DNA of 64,000 bases from Emticicia sp031378345 (GCA_031378345.1 JANNDY010000105.1:13091-77090), one strand, 5' to 3'; counted from the stretch's first letter, positions 1 to 8,742 are shown. Translations and numbers: made by a program. The notes: a model not told the origin generated them from the sequence alone.

Positions 1-91
1 CGGCAGATGGAATTTGTAACAGTTTTATAAACTGAATCTGCTGAGGGGACAGCCTCTGCTGTAGCGATTGGTTAAGACTTAATTTTTGCAT
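1..91 (-). CDS. rpoN: RNA polymerase sigma-54 factor, N-terminal fragment (cut by window edge)
   Basis: Read on the minus strand from the ATG at 91, the first 30 codons start MQKLSLNQSLQQRLSPQQIQ and continue with FIKLLQIPSA. This glutamine- and leucine-rich stretch is typical of sigma-54 region I, which contacts enhancer-binding activators. The rest lies outside the window, so the core-binding region and RpoN box cannot be checked. The fragment is too short for routine ORF calling. It is recognised from the family pattern, not from a search. Confidence 0.8.
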   Translation of the reverse strand, partial: MQKLSLNQSLQQRLSPQQIQFIKLLQIPSA

Positions 92-461
92 TGTATAGGG
101 AGAATTATTTCATTCATTATAGGGACATTTATAGACCCCTCTACATTTTTCGTGCCAACTGAATGAATTTCAATGAATAAAGGAAAATATTTTTTTACTA
201 ACCACCAAATATTTTACTAAAATAAATACTTGAAAGAAATTAATTATTTTATAAACAATTGATTATCAGTGGTTTATGAATTATATTTTTGAAAATATTT
301 TTTCTTTCTTATTGATGCGATTTTTTAATAAAAAAGTAACAATTTATAAAAAAGAATGTGAAAGATATTTTTGAGGCTTAAAAAAAACGAGTAGTTTATT
401 ACATCAAAACGAGCAGTGTTTTGACCAATTCAGGGTCGCTTTTTAGCGTTTTTGACAATAA

Positions 462-491
462 AAAAGTAGCAGTGTTAAGGCTGCTACTTTT
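462..491. terminator. Hairpin with T run, probable terminator
   Basis: AAAAGTAGCAG and CTGCTACTTTT form an 11-bp perfect stem around an 8-base loop. A-rich and T-rich flanks mean it could work in either direction. No gene ends right beside it on the plus strand, so it may serve asd read-through on the minus strand. Confidence 0.5.
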
Positions 492-666
492 CATTAATAA
501 TGATATTTTATAATTCACAAAAGTGAAAATAGGTAGGGTTGAACATTCGCTTAAGCGAAAAAAAAGTATAGGTTGAATAAGGTTTTACAAATATATAACA
601 TTTTTGAGAAAAAATATAATTCTCTAAATGATTTGTAAAAAAATCATTCTCAAACAAAACTATTAA

Positions 667-726
667 CGGTGACACGGCTATTTTTTTCCTTGGGGTTTAA
701 CCAAATCTAAGGAAGCCGTGCCACCG
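667..726. repeat. Inverted repeat of the GTGGCACGG type downstream of asd
   Basis: CGGTGACACGGCT (667-679) and AGCCGTGCCACCG (714-726) are complementary with one mismatch. Inside them TTCCTT and AAGGAA extend the stem. A related inverted repeat built on GTGGCACG lies at 44319-44365. It sits right after the asd stop, so it may also end asd transcription. Confidence 0.6.
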
Positions 727-731
727 AGTTG

Positions 732-1724
732 TTACAATAAATTGGCTTTCAACATGTATTCAGCAATCTGAACGGCGTTGGTTGCTGCACCTTTGCGAAG
801 GTTGTCAGCTACTACCCAAAGGTTCAAAGTGTTCTTTTGAGATTCATCACGGCGAATACGTCCAACAAAAACCTCATCTTTTCCATGCGAGTTTATTGGC
901 ATTGGATAAATATAATTTTTTGGGTCGTCTTGCACAATAACACCTTCGGTTTCGCTCAAAAGTCGGCGAACTTCATCTAAATCAAAATCGTTTTCAAACT
1001 CAATATTCAAAGCCTCCGAATGTCCGCCTACCGTCGGAATTCTAACCGTAGTTGCCGTTACGCCAATGCTATCATCGCCCATGATTTTCTTGGTTTCATT
1101 CACCATTTTCATCTCTTCTTTAGTATAACCATTGTCCAAGAAAACATCAATATGAGGCAACACATTTAGGTCAATTTTATGAGGATAAACCATCTTAACA
1201 TCTTGATTACCAGCACGTTCCGCAAAAAGTTGATCCACTGCCGCCTTGCCAGTTCCTGTTACAGATTGGTAAGTCGAAACAACCACACGCTTGATTTTAT
1301 ATTTGTCATGTAATGGCTTCATCACCACTACCATTTGAATTGTAGAACAGTTTGGATTCGCAATAATTTTGTCTTCAGCCGTAATCGTATTTGCATTAAC
1401 TTCAGGAACTATCAACTTTTTAGTTGGGTCCATTCTCCATGCCGAAGAATTATCAATGACAGGAATTCCAGCCGCTGCAAACAAAGGTGCTAAAGCCAAA
1501 GACGAGCTTCCACCAGCCGAAAAAATCGCAACTGCAGGTTTCATCTTTATAGCGTCGGCATAGCCTACAACCGTAAACTGTTTACCTTTAAATTCAACCT
1601 GTTTACCAATTGATTTTTCGGAAGCAACGGGAATAATTTCGCTAACGGGGAAATTTCTTTCCGCCAATACTTTCAAGATTTCAGTGCCAACTAAGCCAGT
1701 TGCACCAACTACTGCAATTTTCAT
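732..1724 (-). CDS. asd: Aspartate-semialdehyde dehydrogenase
   Basis: NADPH-dependent reduction of aspartyl phosphate to aspartate semialdehyde, the branch point to lysine/diaminopimelate, threonine and methionine. The 330-residue protein starts MKIAVVGATGLVG, a Rossmann nucleotide loop. The catalytic cysteine is C126 in NPNCST, and the conserved RIPTVGGHSE segment supplies R228 and H235. I chose the ATG at 1724. The open frame runs to 1772, but the extra residues (SLPFRGGGLIK) are translated repeat DNA. Length and motifs are normal for the family. It stands alone on the minus strand. Confidence 0.95.
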   Translation of the reverse strand: MKIAVVGATGLVGTEILKVLAERNFPVSEIIPVASEKSIGKQVEFKGKQFTVVGYADAIKMKPAVAIFSAGGSSSLALAPLFAAAGIPVIDNSSAWRMDPTKKLIVPEVNANTITAEDKIIANPNCSTIQMVVVMKPLHDKYKIKRVVVSTYQSVTGTGKAAVDQLFAERAGNQDVKMVYPHKIDLNVLPHIDVFLDNGYTKEEMKMVNETKKIMGDDSIGVTATTVRIPTVGGHSEALNIEFENDFDLDEVRRLLSETEGVIVQDDPKNYIYPMPINSHGKDEVFVGRIRRDESQKNTLNLWVVADNLRKGAATNAVQIAEYMLKANLL

Positions 1725-1731
1725 TTTGATT

Positions 1732-1756
1732 AACCCCCCGCCCCTAAAGGGGAGTG
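1732..1756. repeat. GC-rich palindromic repeat in the asd leader
   Basis: AACCCCCCGCCCCTAAAGGG and the following GAG form a short CCCC...GGGG hairpin unlike the AT-rich surroundings. On the minus strand it lies about 8 bases upstream of the asd ATG, where a ribosome binding site would be. It resembles the outer part of the palindrome inside the PLP enzyme gene (34033-34110). Confidence 0.6.
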
Positions 1757-1805
1757 ATTTTAAGTAAAACATAAACCCTATTAGAGGAGTAGAGTAAATT
1801 TAGTG

Positions 1806-1813
1806 CAAATATA
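1806..1813 (-). promoter_or_regulatory. Candidate -7 box for asd
   Basis: The minus strand reads TATATTTG, matching the Bacteroidota -7 consensus TAnnTTTG. It lies about 80 bases upstream of the asd ATG. No clear TTTG -33 box is seen at the usual spacing, so the call rests on the -7 box only. Confidence 0.4.
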
Positions 1814-2027
1814 AGCTAAAAATCGGTTCGATATTCTTGGAATAGTACAAATTTTTGAATTTTAGAATTTTCTACTTAATCCAAATCTAAAATCATTGAT
1901 GCCAAAGCCTGTGGCGTTGATGTTTGAACCAAAACTTATGATGTCAAAGGCGAATATTAAAGAAGTCGGTATTAGGATTTATTTTAAAAAACAGCCGCTA
2001 TTTAAACAAGATTTAATCTTAGAATGA

Positions 2028-2585
2028 TTATTCTTTAGCTTTTCGCAATAAAAAAGTTAAAGCACTCTCATACTCTGGCTTAATTATTAAGTTGATTTCA
2101 GCTAATATCTTATTTCTCTTTCTTTCCCAAATAGAAGAGTTCATTGTCTTTAAGTTGAATTTATGCTCAATGAGGTCTTTTAAATTATTGTATTTTTCTG
2201 ATTCGTTAATTTTCATCGCATGACTTTGTGGAATCACTCCTTTTATATCTTTATAATCGAATGGTGGAATCAAAATTGGCACATGGTAATTTGTCTTTAT
2301 CCATGTTGCTCCCATCTCACAAAGAGATATTGGACTATTGTAGAAGTTTTTAGATAAAATAAAAACAACTAAAACCTCATTATTTAGCTCATCTTTTATT
2401 CGGTCTAAAAAATTCTCACCTAATTTTATACCATAGCCTTCAAATGATGAACAGAAAATATCGCTACTATGTACGCCTATCAATTCGAGTATATCAATTA
2501 CTTTTTCAATATAATCTTTATCTATACTTGAATGACTAATGAACACTTTTTTAAGAGTGTCTTGACTTTTGATTACTAAATCCAT
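2028..2585 (-). CDS. TIR-domain protein
   Basis: A 185-residue cytoplasmic protein. Residues about 12-140 look like a bacterial TIR domain: a first strand VFISHSS at 14-20, a conserved IKLGENF segment, and SPISLCEMG, where E90 fits the catalytic glutamate of TIR NADases. Bacterial TIR proteins of this kind often degrade NAD+ in anti-phage defence or act as signalling partners. No sensor domain is fused; the C-terminal 45 residues are helical and unassigned. The gene starts 3 bases after the stop of the secreted lipase-like gene on the same strand, so the two are probably cotranscribed. NADase activity is inference. Confidence 0.8.
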   Translation of the reverse strand: MDLVIKSQDTLKKVFISHSSIDKDYIEKVIDILELIGVHSSDIFCSSFEGYGIKLGENFLDRIKDELNNEVLVVFILSKNFYNSPISLCEMGATWIKTNYHVPILIPPFDYKDIKGVIPQSHAMKINESEKYNNLKDLIEHKFNLKTMNSSIWERKRNKILAEINLIIKPEYESALTFLLRKAKE

Positions 2586-2588
2586 ATT

Positions 2589-4556
2589 TTAATCAATTAT
2601 AAATTTTATACTTTGACTTGAATTAGTAGTCATTACTCTCAAAATATAACTACCACCAATCGCTTTTATGATAATTTGTTCTTTGTTTGAAGTGCTATTT
2701 TTATGCAATTTGCTAAAAATACCCTTTCCAAGTACATCAAAAACATCTACTTGCCATGATTTAAGGCTTTCGGGTAATTCAACCCAAAAAGTACCTTCGT
2801 TGGGGTTTGGGTATAATTTTACGAATAAATCAGCCATTGGCTCAATTGGTGTTATTGTAAAAGCATCTGAATCTGGTCCGTAGCAACCATTATTATTGAC
2901 CCGAACCATAAACACGCCCGAACCGTAGGCTTTCAGCACTTGGTTGGTAGAATCTTTGAGTAAAGTGCCGTCTTTGTACCATTGGTTTCCTGTGGGACTA
3001 CTTGATACAAAACCAATATCTTGCAGGGTTATGGTTGGTTTTGGGGGAGTCGGGGTTATTTTTATGGCTATTGGTTGGCTTGTTTGAATTTGACCACATT
3101 TTGTTGCAGTAACATAATATAAGCCTGATTGCTTAGGGATTATTGTTGGGGTATTGCTTGCTATTTTTTTGCTATCAACATACCATGTATATTCTTCAAA
3201 AACATTGTTTGATATTTTCAAGGTTGTACTTTCGTTTTCGCAAAGGGTTGTTTTTCCTTCTACGGCTATTGACAAATCGGCAGTTGGGCAAAGGGTGTAT
3301 TTTAGATAATAGTTTGCTATGACGTTGGGCGTTTCAGCCCGAAGTAATACTCTGTAATTACCTGTTTTTTTTGCCACAAAAGTAAGGGATACATTGCTCC
3401 CACCCCCTTGATGATTTACAAGAACATTGTTACTTTCTATATCATTAATGTTAATAAAAATTTTATTTACTGTATTGCCTGTAAAATACAATGTAACTAT
3501 ACCTGTCTGATTTATTGGCATATAGTATTCATCATAATCTATGGGTACATCTTGCAATTCATTTGCAAAGAAACCTTGACTGCTTAGTCCTTCTTTTAGT
3601 GTTGTAGGTATTTTATCAGGCTCGTCAAGTGCTTGCACCATTTGTGTAAATGCCTTTCTTGGCTCTTCGCTATGGCATGAACTTAGGTATGTGCATTGAT
3701 AATTGAATACTTTTGCCCAAATGCCATAAAAATTATTCATGTTTTGGCTGTAAGTGGTTACTACAAGGTCTGAACTTATTCCACCGACAACACATGACAC
3801 ATCGATATTACTTGGAAATCCTTTTTGATTTAGTCCGACAATGTTATTGCCAATGATTCCATTGCAATTGACATCATTATTATAATAGATGTTGCCTAAG
3901 TTTGCAGCGGTTTCGCTGCCACCAAAGAGGTAAACGCCTTTTTTGCCTGTTATTGTATTGGTTTTCAAATCTCTTGCAGCTTCGGAATATTCATCTTTGC
4001 CAAATATGCCACCAAAATTTAATGCTTGCGTTCCTAAGTCGCTGCCTCCGTGGGGTGTGCCAATAGTTGCCATTCGTGCCACATGGTGCAAGCCGTCTTG
4101 CTGATAGTTTGATTGGTTTTGAACATATTCTCTAATGGCAAGCCCTCCCATGCTATGCCCAAGCATGGTTACTCGGTCTGCTCCTGTGGCTGCCAATATT
4201 CGTGCAACGGCAAGCCTTATGGCATATCCTTGCTTGACTGCGGCTGCCTGAGAACTATATTTGTTTACTCCAAAATTTATTACGTACACATCGTAGTTGC
4301 CAATGGGCGATGAATATTCACAAACGTCATTTTGTAGGATTGATGTTGCATTATTTCCATCGCAATTTAGGTTGTATGCAAGTGTGTTTGGTTCTATTTT
4401 TAGTTTTAGGTTAGTTTCTAAGTATTTTAGAAAATCTGTCCATGTGGTATGGTCTGCTGTGAAGCCATGCACTAATATAATAGGGTTTGGTATGGTGCGT
4501 TGTGCAAAAAGTGAATTAGAAATAAGTAATAAAAGAAGTAAGTGTTTGATGTGCAT
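2589..4556 (-). CDS. Secreted lipase/esterase-like alpha/beta hydrolase with type IX sorting domain
   Basis: 655 residues. A signal peptide (MHIKHLLLLLLISNSLFAQ) is followed by an alpha/beta hydrolase domain. ILVHGFTADHTTW (about 27-39) gives the oxyanion HG motif and MLGHSMGG gives the nucleophile S135, as in PGAP1-like lipases. Residues about 430-570 look like Ig-like modules with a repeated ITLQDIG/WYKDGT pattern. The last ~80 residues, including LYPNPNEGTFWVELP, are a type A Por secretion C-terminal signal, so the enzyme is probably exported by the type IX system. Its substrate cannot be read from the sequence. It precedes the TIR gene by 3 bases. Confidence 0.85.
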   Translation of the reverse strand: MHIKHLLLLLLISNSLFAQRTIPNPIILVHGFTADHTTWTDFLKYLETNLKLKIEPNTLAYNLNCDGNNATSILQNDVCEYSSPIGNYDVYVINFGVNKYSSQAAAVKQGYAIRLAVARILAATGADRVTMLGHSMGGLAIREYVQNQSNYQQDGLHHVARMATIGTPHGGSDLGTQALNFGGIFGKDEYSEAARDLKTNTITGKKGVYLFGGSETAANLGNIYYNNDVNCNGIIGNNIVGLNQKGFPSNIDVSCVVGGISSDLVVTTYSQNMNNFYGIWAKVFNYQCTYLSSCHSEEPRKAFTQMVQALDEPDKIPTTLKEGLSSQGFFANELQDVPIDYDEYYMPINQTGIVTLYFTGNTVNKIFININDIESNNVLVNHQGGGSNVSLTFVAKKTGNYRVLLRAETPNVIANYYLKYTLCPTADLSIAVEGKTTLCENESTTLKISNNVFEEYTWYVDSKKIASNTPTIIPKQSGLYYVTATKCGQIQTSQPIAIKITPTPPKPTITLQDIGFVSSSPTGNQWYKDGTLLKDSTNQVLKAYGSGVFMVRVNNNGCYGPDSDAFTITPIEPMADLFVKLYPNPNEGTFWVELPESLKSWQVDVFDVLGKGIFSKLHKNSTSNKEQIIIKAIGGSYILRVMTTNSSQSIKFIID

Positions 4557-4716
4557 AGTTTTGGTAATATAATTACAGCAATTTATTTTTCTGCAAGAAT
4601 ACTAAAAAACATACTGAATTACAAATAAATTGATTAAACGGCTAAAAAACTTTAGATAGTGTTTTTTTATTGAGTTTAGCAATTTAACTATTTGATAATC
4701 AGTTAGTTATACTTTT

Positions 4717-5322
4717 CTAAAAACTCCAAATTCGATTAGGAGTAATACAATGGTCGAGGCGAATATCGAATTCATTTATATCTTCGATTTTATCTATAGG
4801 CTCAAAAATTGAAAGCCCAATTTTCAAAACATCAGGGCGACAATCTGCCAAAAATCTATCATAATATCCTTTCCCATAGCCCACTCGATAGCCTTTTTTG
4901 TCGAAACAAAGTAATGGAATGAGAACAAGATTTAGTTCTGAGTTCTGAACGGGCGGCGTTCCGCTTCTGAACGGTTCGCCGTGCGATTCTGAGTGAGTTG
5001 CTTTTGGTTCTTGAATCTTTAAGCTATTTTCTTGCAAAACTGTTTCTTTTGTTAATAAATAATTGGTCATTGTGCCATCATCGTGGCTTTTTGGAATGAC
5101 AATATTTGTCGAAAAATCTTTTTTTAAAGTGTTGATTATCAGCCAAGTATCAACTTCATTGTTTCGTTTTATTGGCAAAAAAGCATGAATCGTACTATAA
5201 GCATGCACAGGAATACTCATAAAAAACCAATCATGGATCTTCTTGGAAAACCGCCCAATTTCTTCCTCAGAAAGTGCTTTTCTTTTTGTCAAATATTCTT
5301 TTCGTAAATCTTTTTTGAGCAT
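4717..5322 (-). CDS. 5-formyltetrahydrofolate cyclo-ligase, carrying a repeat insertion
   Basis: 201 residues. The enzyme recycles 5-formyl-THF to 5,10-methenyl-THF with ATP. N-terminal KKDLRKEYLTKRKAL and C-terminal GYRVGYGKGYYDRFLA (the glycine-rich ATP/folate motif) are diagnostic. Residues about 110-131 (HSESHGEPFRSGTPPVQNSE) are unusual. They are encoded by GC-rich repeat DNA at 4933-4995 inserted in frame in the middle of the protein, between the KIQEP segment and the strand NLVLIPLLCFD. The frame stays open and the motifs are intact, so the enzyme is probably still made. Confidence 0.9.
   Translation of the reverse strand: MLKKDLRKEYLTKRKALSEEEIGRFSKKIHDWFFMSIPVHAYSTIHAFLPIKRNNEVDTWLIINTLKKDFSTNIVIPKSHDDGTMTNYLLTKETVLQENSLKIQEPKATHSESHGEPFRSGTPPVQNSELNLVLIPLLCFDKKGYRVGYGKGYYDRFLADCRPDVLKIGLSIFEPIDKIEDINEFDIRLDHCITPNRIWSF
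4933..4995. repeat. Repeat insertion inside the 5-formyl-THF cyclo-ligase gene
   Basis: The stretch contains AGTTCTGAGTTCTGAACGGG, GGGCGGCGTTCCGC and GATTCTGAGTGAG. The TTCTGA words match the intergenic repeat at 59361-59389. The GGGCGGCGTnCCGC core recurs at 26112-26126 and, less exactly, at 47285-47298. It is more GC-rich than the surrounding gene. Confidence 0.6.
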
Positions 5323-5383
5323 TGTGAATTTTGTTTTTATATGGAAACAAACCTACGAAATTTATCAAATAAAAAAACATAAT

Positions 5384-5443
5384 AGTATGCTTGCATACTA
5401 ATTTCCTTTCCGTATATTTGTCCGAAAATTATGCTTGCATACT
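5384..5443. promoter_or_regulatory. Two palindromic operators around a -7 box ahead of the fatty-acid operon
   Basis: AGTATGCTTGCATACT (5384-5399) is a palindrome with 7-bp arms. The 18-mer ATGCTTGCATACTAATTT occurs twice, at 5387-5404 and 5431-5448. Between the copies lies TATATTTG (5413-5420), a match to the Bacteroidota -7 box. Two sites flanking a promoter just before the gene at 5455 suggest repression by a dimeric regulator such as a MarR- or TetR-type fatty-acid repressor. The regulator is not in this window. Confidence 0.7.
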
Positions 5444-5454
5444 AATTTTACTCA

Positions 5455-5946
5455 ATGGAATACAACAATAACCTCAACCGAACTTTAGCAAAATTGCAGA
5501 AAATGCCTGCATTTATGCACGATTTTATGCGAGATTTTGCCATCGGACGTTTTGTGAAATTTGTTGGTACAGCGGGCATACATTTTGAAAAAATGACTTG
5601 TAATGAAGTCGCAATAACACTTCCAAATAAAAACAAAGTACAAAATCACATCGGACAGATTCATGCCGCTGCAACAACTCTTTTGGCAGAAACTGCCACA
5701 GGAATGGTAGTCGGCATGAATATTCCTGATGAAAAATTGCCGCTGATGAAAAACCTTTCGGTGAAATTTATCAAGCGTAGCAAAGGACAACAAAGAGCAA
5801 TTGCGGCTTTATCAAGTGAACAAATAAAATTAATTCGTGAAACCGAAAAAGGAGATGTGAGTGTTCCTGTAAAAATTGTTGATGAAACTGGAGAAGAAGT
5901 GGTGGTGGCAGAGATGATTTGGGCGTGGGTTTTGAAGAAAAAATAA
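5455..5946 (+). CDS. DUF4442-type hotdog-fold protein, possible acyl-CoA thioesterase
   Basis: 163 residues. The central pattern NHIGQIHAAATTLLAETATG, with a conserved His/Ala helix followed by strands ending in MKNLSVKFIKRSKG, fits the hotdog thioesterase-like DUF4442/PaaI group. It opens a plus-strand run leading into beta-oxidation genes, so it may hydrolyse acyl-CoA intermediates. The start ATG lies about 35 bases after the -7 box at 5413-5420 and directly after the second operator copy. Activity is inferred from family and context. Confidence 0.75.
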   Translation: MEYNNNLNRTLAKLQKMPAFMHDFMRDFAIGRFVKFVGTAGIHFEKMTCNEVAITLPNKNKVQNHIGQIHAAATTLLAETATGMVVGMNIPDEKLPLMKNLSVKFIKRSKGQQRAIAALSSEQIKLIRETEKGDVSVPVKIVDETGEEVVVAEMIWAWVLKKK

Positions 5947-5948
5947 AG

Positions 5949-6266
5949 ATGATTTCAGACGAAGAAAATTTTCAAAATGAGTTTTTAAGACCAATTTTGA
6001 AAGAACAAAACGATTTATTAATTGCAATTTTCAAGCATTATTTGATGAAACATAAAGTTTTGTTTGAACGCTATTCACCAGAAGACCAAGCAAATTATAT
6101 CGAAAATACTATCAAAAAAGATGCTCAATTACGCAACTATTTTGTTGGAACTATCATCGGGCAGCTTTCAAGCGAACAATATCAAATTTTCATCAAGATG
6201 GAAACTGAGCTGAATCGTCGAATAATAACGATGCTTGTGAAAAGATTACAGAGTCAGATGATTTGA
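5949..6266 (+). CDS. Small conserved-looking protein in the fatty-acid operon
   Basis: 105 residues from the ATG at 5949, two bases after the stop of the hotdog gene, so probably translationally coupled. I chose this start over an in-frame ATG at 5919 inside the upstream gene. The protein is helical and charged (NEFLRPILKEQNDLLIAIFK), with no signal peptide or membrane segment. I do not recognise a family. Position suggests a role tied to acyl-CoA metabolism, but nothing in the protein shows this. Confidence 0.7.
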   Translation: MISDEENFQNEFLRPILKEQNDLLIAIFKHYLMKHKVLFERYSPEDQANYIENTIKKDAQLRNYFVGTIIGQLSSEQYQIFIKMETELNRRIITMLVKRLQSQMI

Positions 6267-6333
6267 CAAATTCAGATTTGACAACTTTTAAAAGTGGTCA
6301 AATCTATACATAAGTACAAACAAACACAAAAAC

Positions 6334-8742
6334 ATGAATCGCAGTATCAAAAAAGTAGTCGTTCTTGGTGCGGGCATTATGGGAAGCCGAATTGCTTTAC
6401 ATTTTGCTAATATTGGCGTAGAAGTTTTGCTTCTCGACATGGTACCCAAAGAGCCAAATGAGGCAGAAATGGCCAAAGGTCAAGACATCACGCACCCCGC
6501 AGTTCGCAACCGAATCGTTAGCGAATTATTCCAAGCCGCTGTGAAAGCCAGTCCTTCACCAATTTATAGTCAAAAATCTTTAGGGAAAGTGAAATTGGGC
6601 AATTTCGATGACGATATGCCTAAAATCGCTACCTATGATTGGATTATTGAGGTTGTCGTTGAGCGACTGGACATCAAGAAAATTATCTATGAAAAAGTAG
6701 AGCAATTCCGCAAAGCAGGAACTTTGGTAACTTCAAATACTTCGGGTATTCCTATTCATTTGATGGCAGAAGGTCGCTCTGAGGACTTTCAGAAGCATTT
6801 TTGCGGGACTCACTTTTTCAATCCTCCACGTTATTTGCGTTTGTTGGAAATTATTCCAACGCCAAAAACCGACCAAGCTATTATTGATTTCTTGATGCAC
6901 TATGGGGATTTGTTTCTTGGAAAAACAACTGTTTTATGTAAAGATTCTCCAGCATTTATTGCCAACCGTTTGGGAATTTATGCAATGGTACAAACTATCA
7001 GAGTTGCCGAAGAAATGGGTTTGACGGTAGAAGAAGTTGATAAACTCACAAGCACGGTCGTTGGTCGCCCGAAATCAGGGACTTTCCGCCTTTCGGATGT
7101 AGTTGGTTTGGATACGACTGTGAATGTTTGCAATAATTTGATTAATGTCTTAGAAAACGATGAGTCGAAAGATGCCTTTATTTTGCCACCAACAATGGCA
7201 AAATTGATGGAAAACAAATGGCTCGGAGATAAAACTGGGCAAGGTTTTTATAAGAAAACAAAAGATGAAAAGGGTAAAACCCTCATTCTTGCCTTAGATT
7301 TGAAGACTTTTGAATACAAACCTTCGGAAAAAATAAAGTTTGCGACGCTCGAAAGTACCAAAAGTATTGATGATTTGAAAAAGCGTTTCTCGGTACTTTT
7401 GGTAGGAAAAGACAAAGCAGGCGAGTTTTACCGTAAAACTTTTGCTGATGGTTTCCGTTATGCAACAAACAGAATTCCAGAAATTTCGGACGAAATTTAT
7501 AGAATTGATGCCGCAATATGTGCAGGTTTTGGTTGGGAAATGGGAATGTTTGAAACTTGGGACGCAATCGGTGTTCGCCCAATGCTCAAAATAATGGAAG
7601 ATTTAAACCTTAATCCAGCAGCTTGGGTTTATGAAATGCTCGAATCGGGCAATGAAACTTTCTATAAAATTGAGGCAGGAAAGCGTAACTATTATGATAT
7701 TCCGACAAAAACCTACAAACTTATTCCGGGAACAGAATCGTTTATTATTTTAGATAATATTCGTCAAACCAACGTAATTTGGAAAAATGCAGGTGCAACA
7801 GTTTTTGATTTGGGCGATGGTATTGCAGGCGTTGAGTTTCATTCAAAAATGAACACTTTTGGGGCAGAAGTTTCAGAAGGTTTGAACAAAGCCTTAAATA
7901 TTGCCGAGAAAGATTTTAGAGGCTTAGTTGTAGGAAATGATTCTACTGAGGCATTTTCGGCAGGAGCAAATTTGGCGATGTTGTTTATGTTTGCCATCGA
8001 GCAGGAATTTGACGAAATCAACATGATGATTGCACAGTTCCAGCAACTAATGATGCGAACAAGATATTCTTCAATTCCTGTTGTTACGGCTGCCCATAGT
8101 TTGGCTTTGGGCGGCGGTTGCGAAATAAATCTTCATGCCGATAAAGTCGTTGCTCATGGCGAAACTTACATGGGATTGGTAGAGCTGGGCGTTGGTCTGA
8201 TTCCAGGAGGAGGAGGCGTAAAGGAAATGGCGGCACGTTGTTCGGATATGTACCAAACTGGCGACCCTGAGCTAAATATTCTCCAAAATGCCTTTATGAA
8301 TATCGCCCAAGCCAAAGTTTCTACTTCGGCACAAGAGGCTTTTGACATGAATTATCTGAAAACTGGACGAGATAGTATTGTGCTAAATCGTAGCAGATTG
8401 ATTGCTGAAGCCAAACAAGCCGCTATCGAAATTGCAGAAGATGGCTACACGCAACCAAAGCAACGTACCGACATAAAAGTTCAAGGAAAAGCAGGAATTG
8501 CTTTGTTCAAGGCTGGAATTACGGGAATGTTGATGGGTAAATACATCACCGAACACGATGCCAAAATTGCTGATAAATTAGGTTATGTAATTTCGGGCGG
8601 AGATTTGAGTTATCCGCAAATGGTTTCGGAACAATATCTTTTAGATTTAGAAAGAGAAGCATTTTTGTCATTGACGGGCGAAAAGAAAACTTTGGAGCGT
8701 ATTCAAGGCTTGCTGAATGGTGGAAAAGTGCCACGCAACTAA
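6334..8742 (+). CDS. fadN: 3-hydroxyacyl-CoA dehydrogenase / enoyl-CoA hydratase, FadN type
   Basis: 802 residues, dual beta-oxidation enzyme. The N-terminus has an NAD-binding loop (VVLGAGIMGSRIALHF, residues about 9-24), followed by the 3HCDH helical domain (CGTHFFNPPRYLRLLEIIP, DSPAFIANRLG). The C-terminal half is a crotonase domain: SAGANLAMLF, ALGGGCEINLHADKV and GLVELGVGLIPGGGG carry the CoA-binding and catalytic glutamate positions. The dehydrogenase-first order matches B. subtilis FadN rather than E. coli FadB. The thiolase partner follows at 9248, separated by a small inserted islet. Confidence 0.9.
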   Translation: MNRSIKKVVVLGAGIMGSRIALHFANIGVEVLLLDMVPKEPNEAEMAKGQDITHPAVRNRIVSELFQAAVKASPSPIYSQKSLGKVKLGNFDDDMPKIATYDWIIEVVVERLDIKKIIYEKVEQFRKAGTLVTSNTSGIPIHLMAEGRSEDFQKHFCGTHFFNPPRYLRLLEIIPTPKTDQAIIDFLMHYGDLFLGKTTVLCKDSPAFIANRLGIYAMVQTIRVAEEMGLTVEEVDKLTSTVVGRPKSGTFRLSDVVGLDTTVNVCNNLINVLENDESKDAFILPPTMAKLMENKWLGDKTGQGFYKKTKDEKGKTLILALDLKTFEYKPSEKIKFATLESTKSIDDLKKRFSVLLVGKDKAGEFYRKTFADGFRYATNRIPEISDEIYRIDAAICAGFGWEMGMFETWDAIGVRPMLKIMEDLNLNPAAWVYEMLESGNETFYKIEAGKRNYYDIPTKTYKLIPGTESFIILDNIRQTNVIWKNAGATVFDLGDGIAGVEFHSKMNTFGAEVSEGLNKALNIAEKDFRGLVVGNDSTEAFSAGANLAMLFMFAIEQEFDEINMMIAQFQQLMMRTRYSSIPVVTAAHSLALGGGCEINLHADKVVAHGETYMGLVELGVGLIPGGGGVKEMAARCSDMYQTGDPELNILQNAFMNIAQAKVSTSAQEAFDMNYLKTGRDSIVLNRSRLIAEAKQAAIEIAEDGYTQPKQRTDIKVQGKAGIALFKAGITGMLMGKYITEHDAKIADKLGYVISGGDLSYPQMVSEQYLLDLEREAFLSLTGEKKTLERIQGLLNGGKVPRN

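Larger units (their letters stand above)
92..731. other. Intergenic region between rpoN and asd
   Basis: I see no convincing gene in these 640 bases. They are very AT-rich. They hold a short direct repeat (AAAACGAG.AGT near 387 and 407), a hairpin with a T run at 462-491, and a GTGGCACGG-type inverted repeat at 667-726 just after asd. The rpoN promoter should lie near 92-180, but I cannot single out a clear -7 box. Confidence 0.5.
1725..2027. other. asd leader and intergenic region
   Basis: About 300 bases without a supported gene. On the minus strand it holds a TATATTTG -7 box (1806-1813) and a GC-rich repeat (1732-1756) in the asd leader. The remainder up to the TIR gene stop at 2028 shows nothing I can name. 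Confidence 0.5.

Noticed and set aside
1725..1772. N-terminal extension of Asd (SLPFRGGGLIK)
   Set aside because: It is translated repeat DNA before the normal start MKIAVVGATG. The ATG at 1724 fits the family.
2028..4556. A known TIR-based anti-phage system (for example Thoeris)
   Set aside because: No sensor partner such as ThsA is present, and the neighbour is a secreted hydrolase, so no named system can be assigned.
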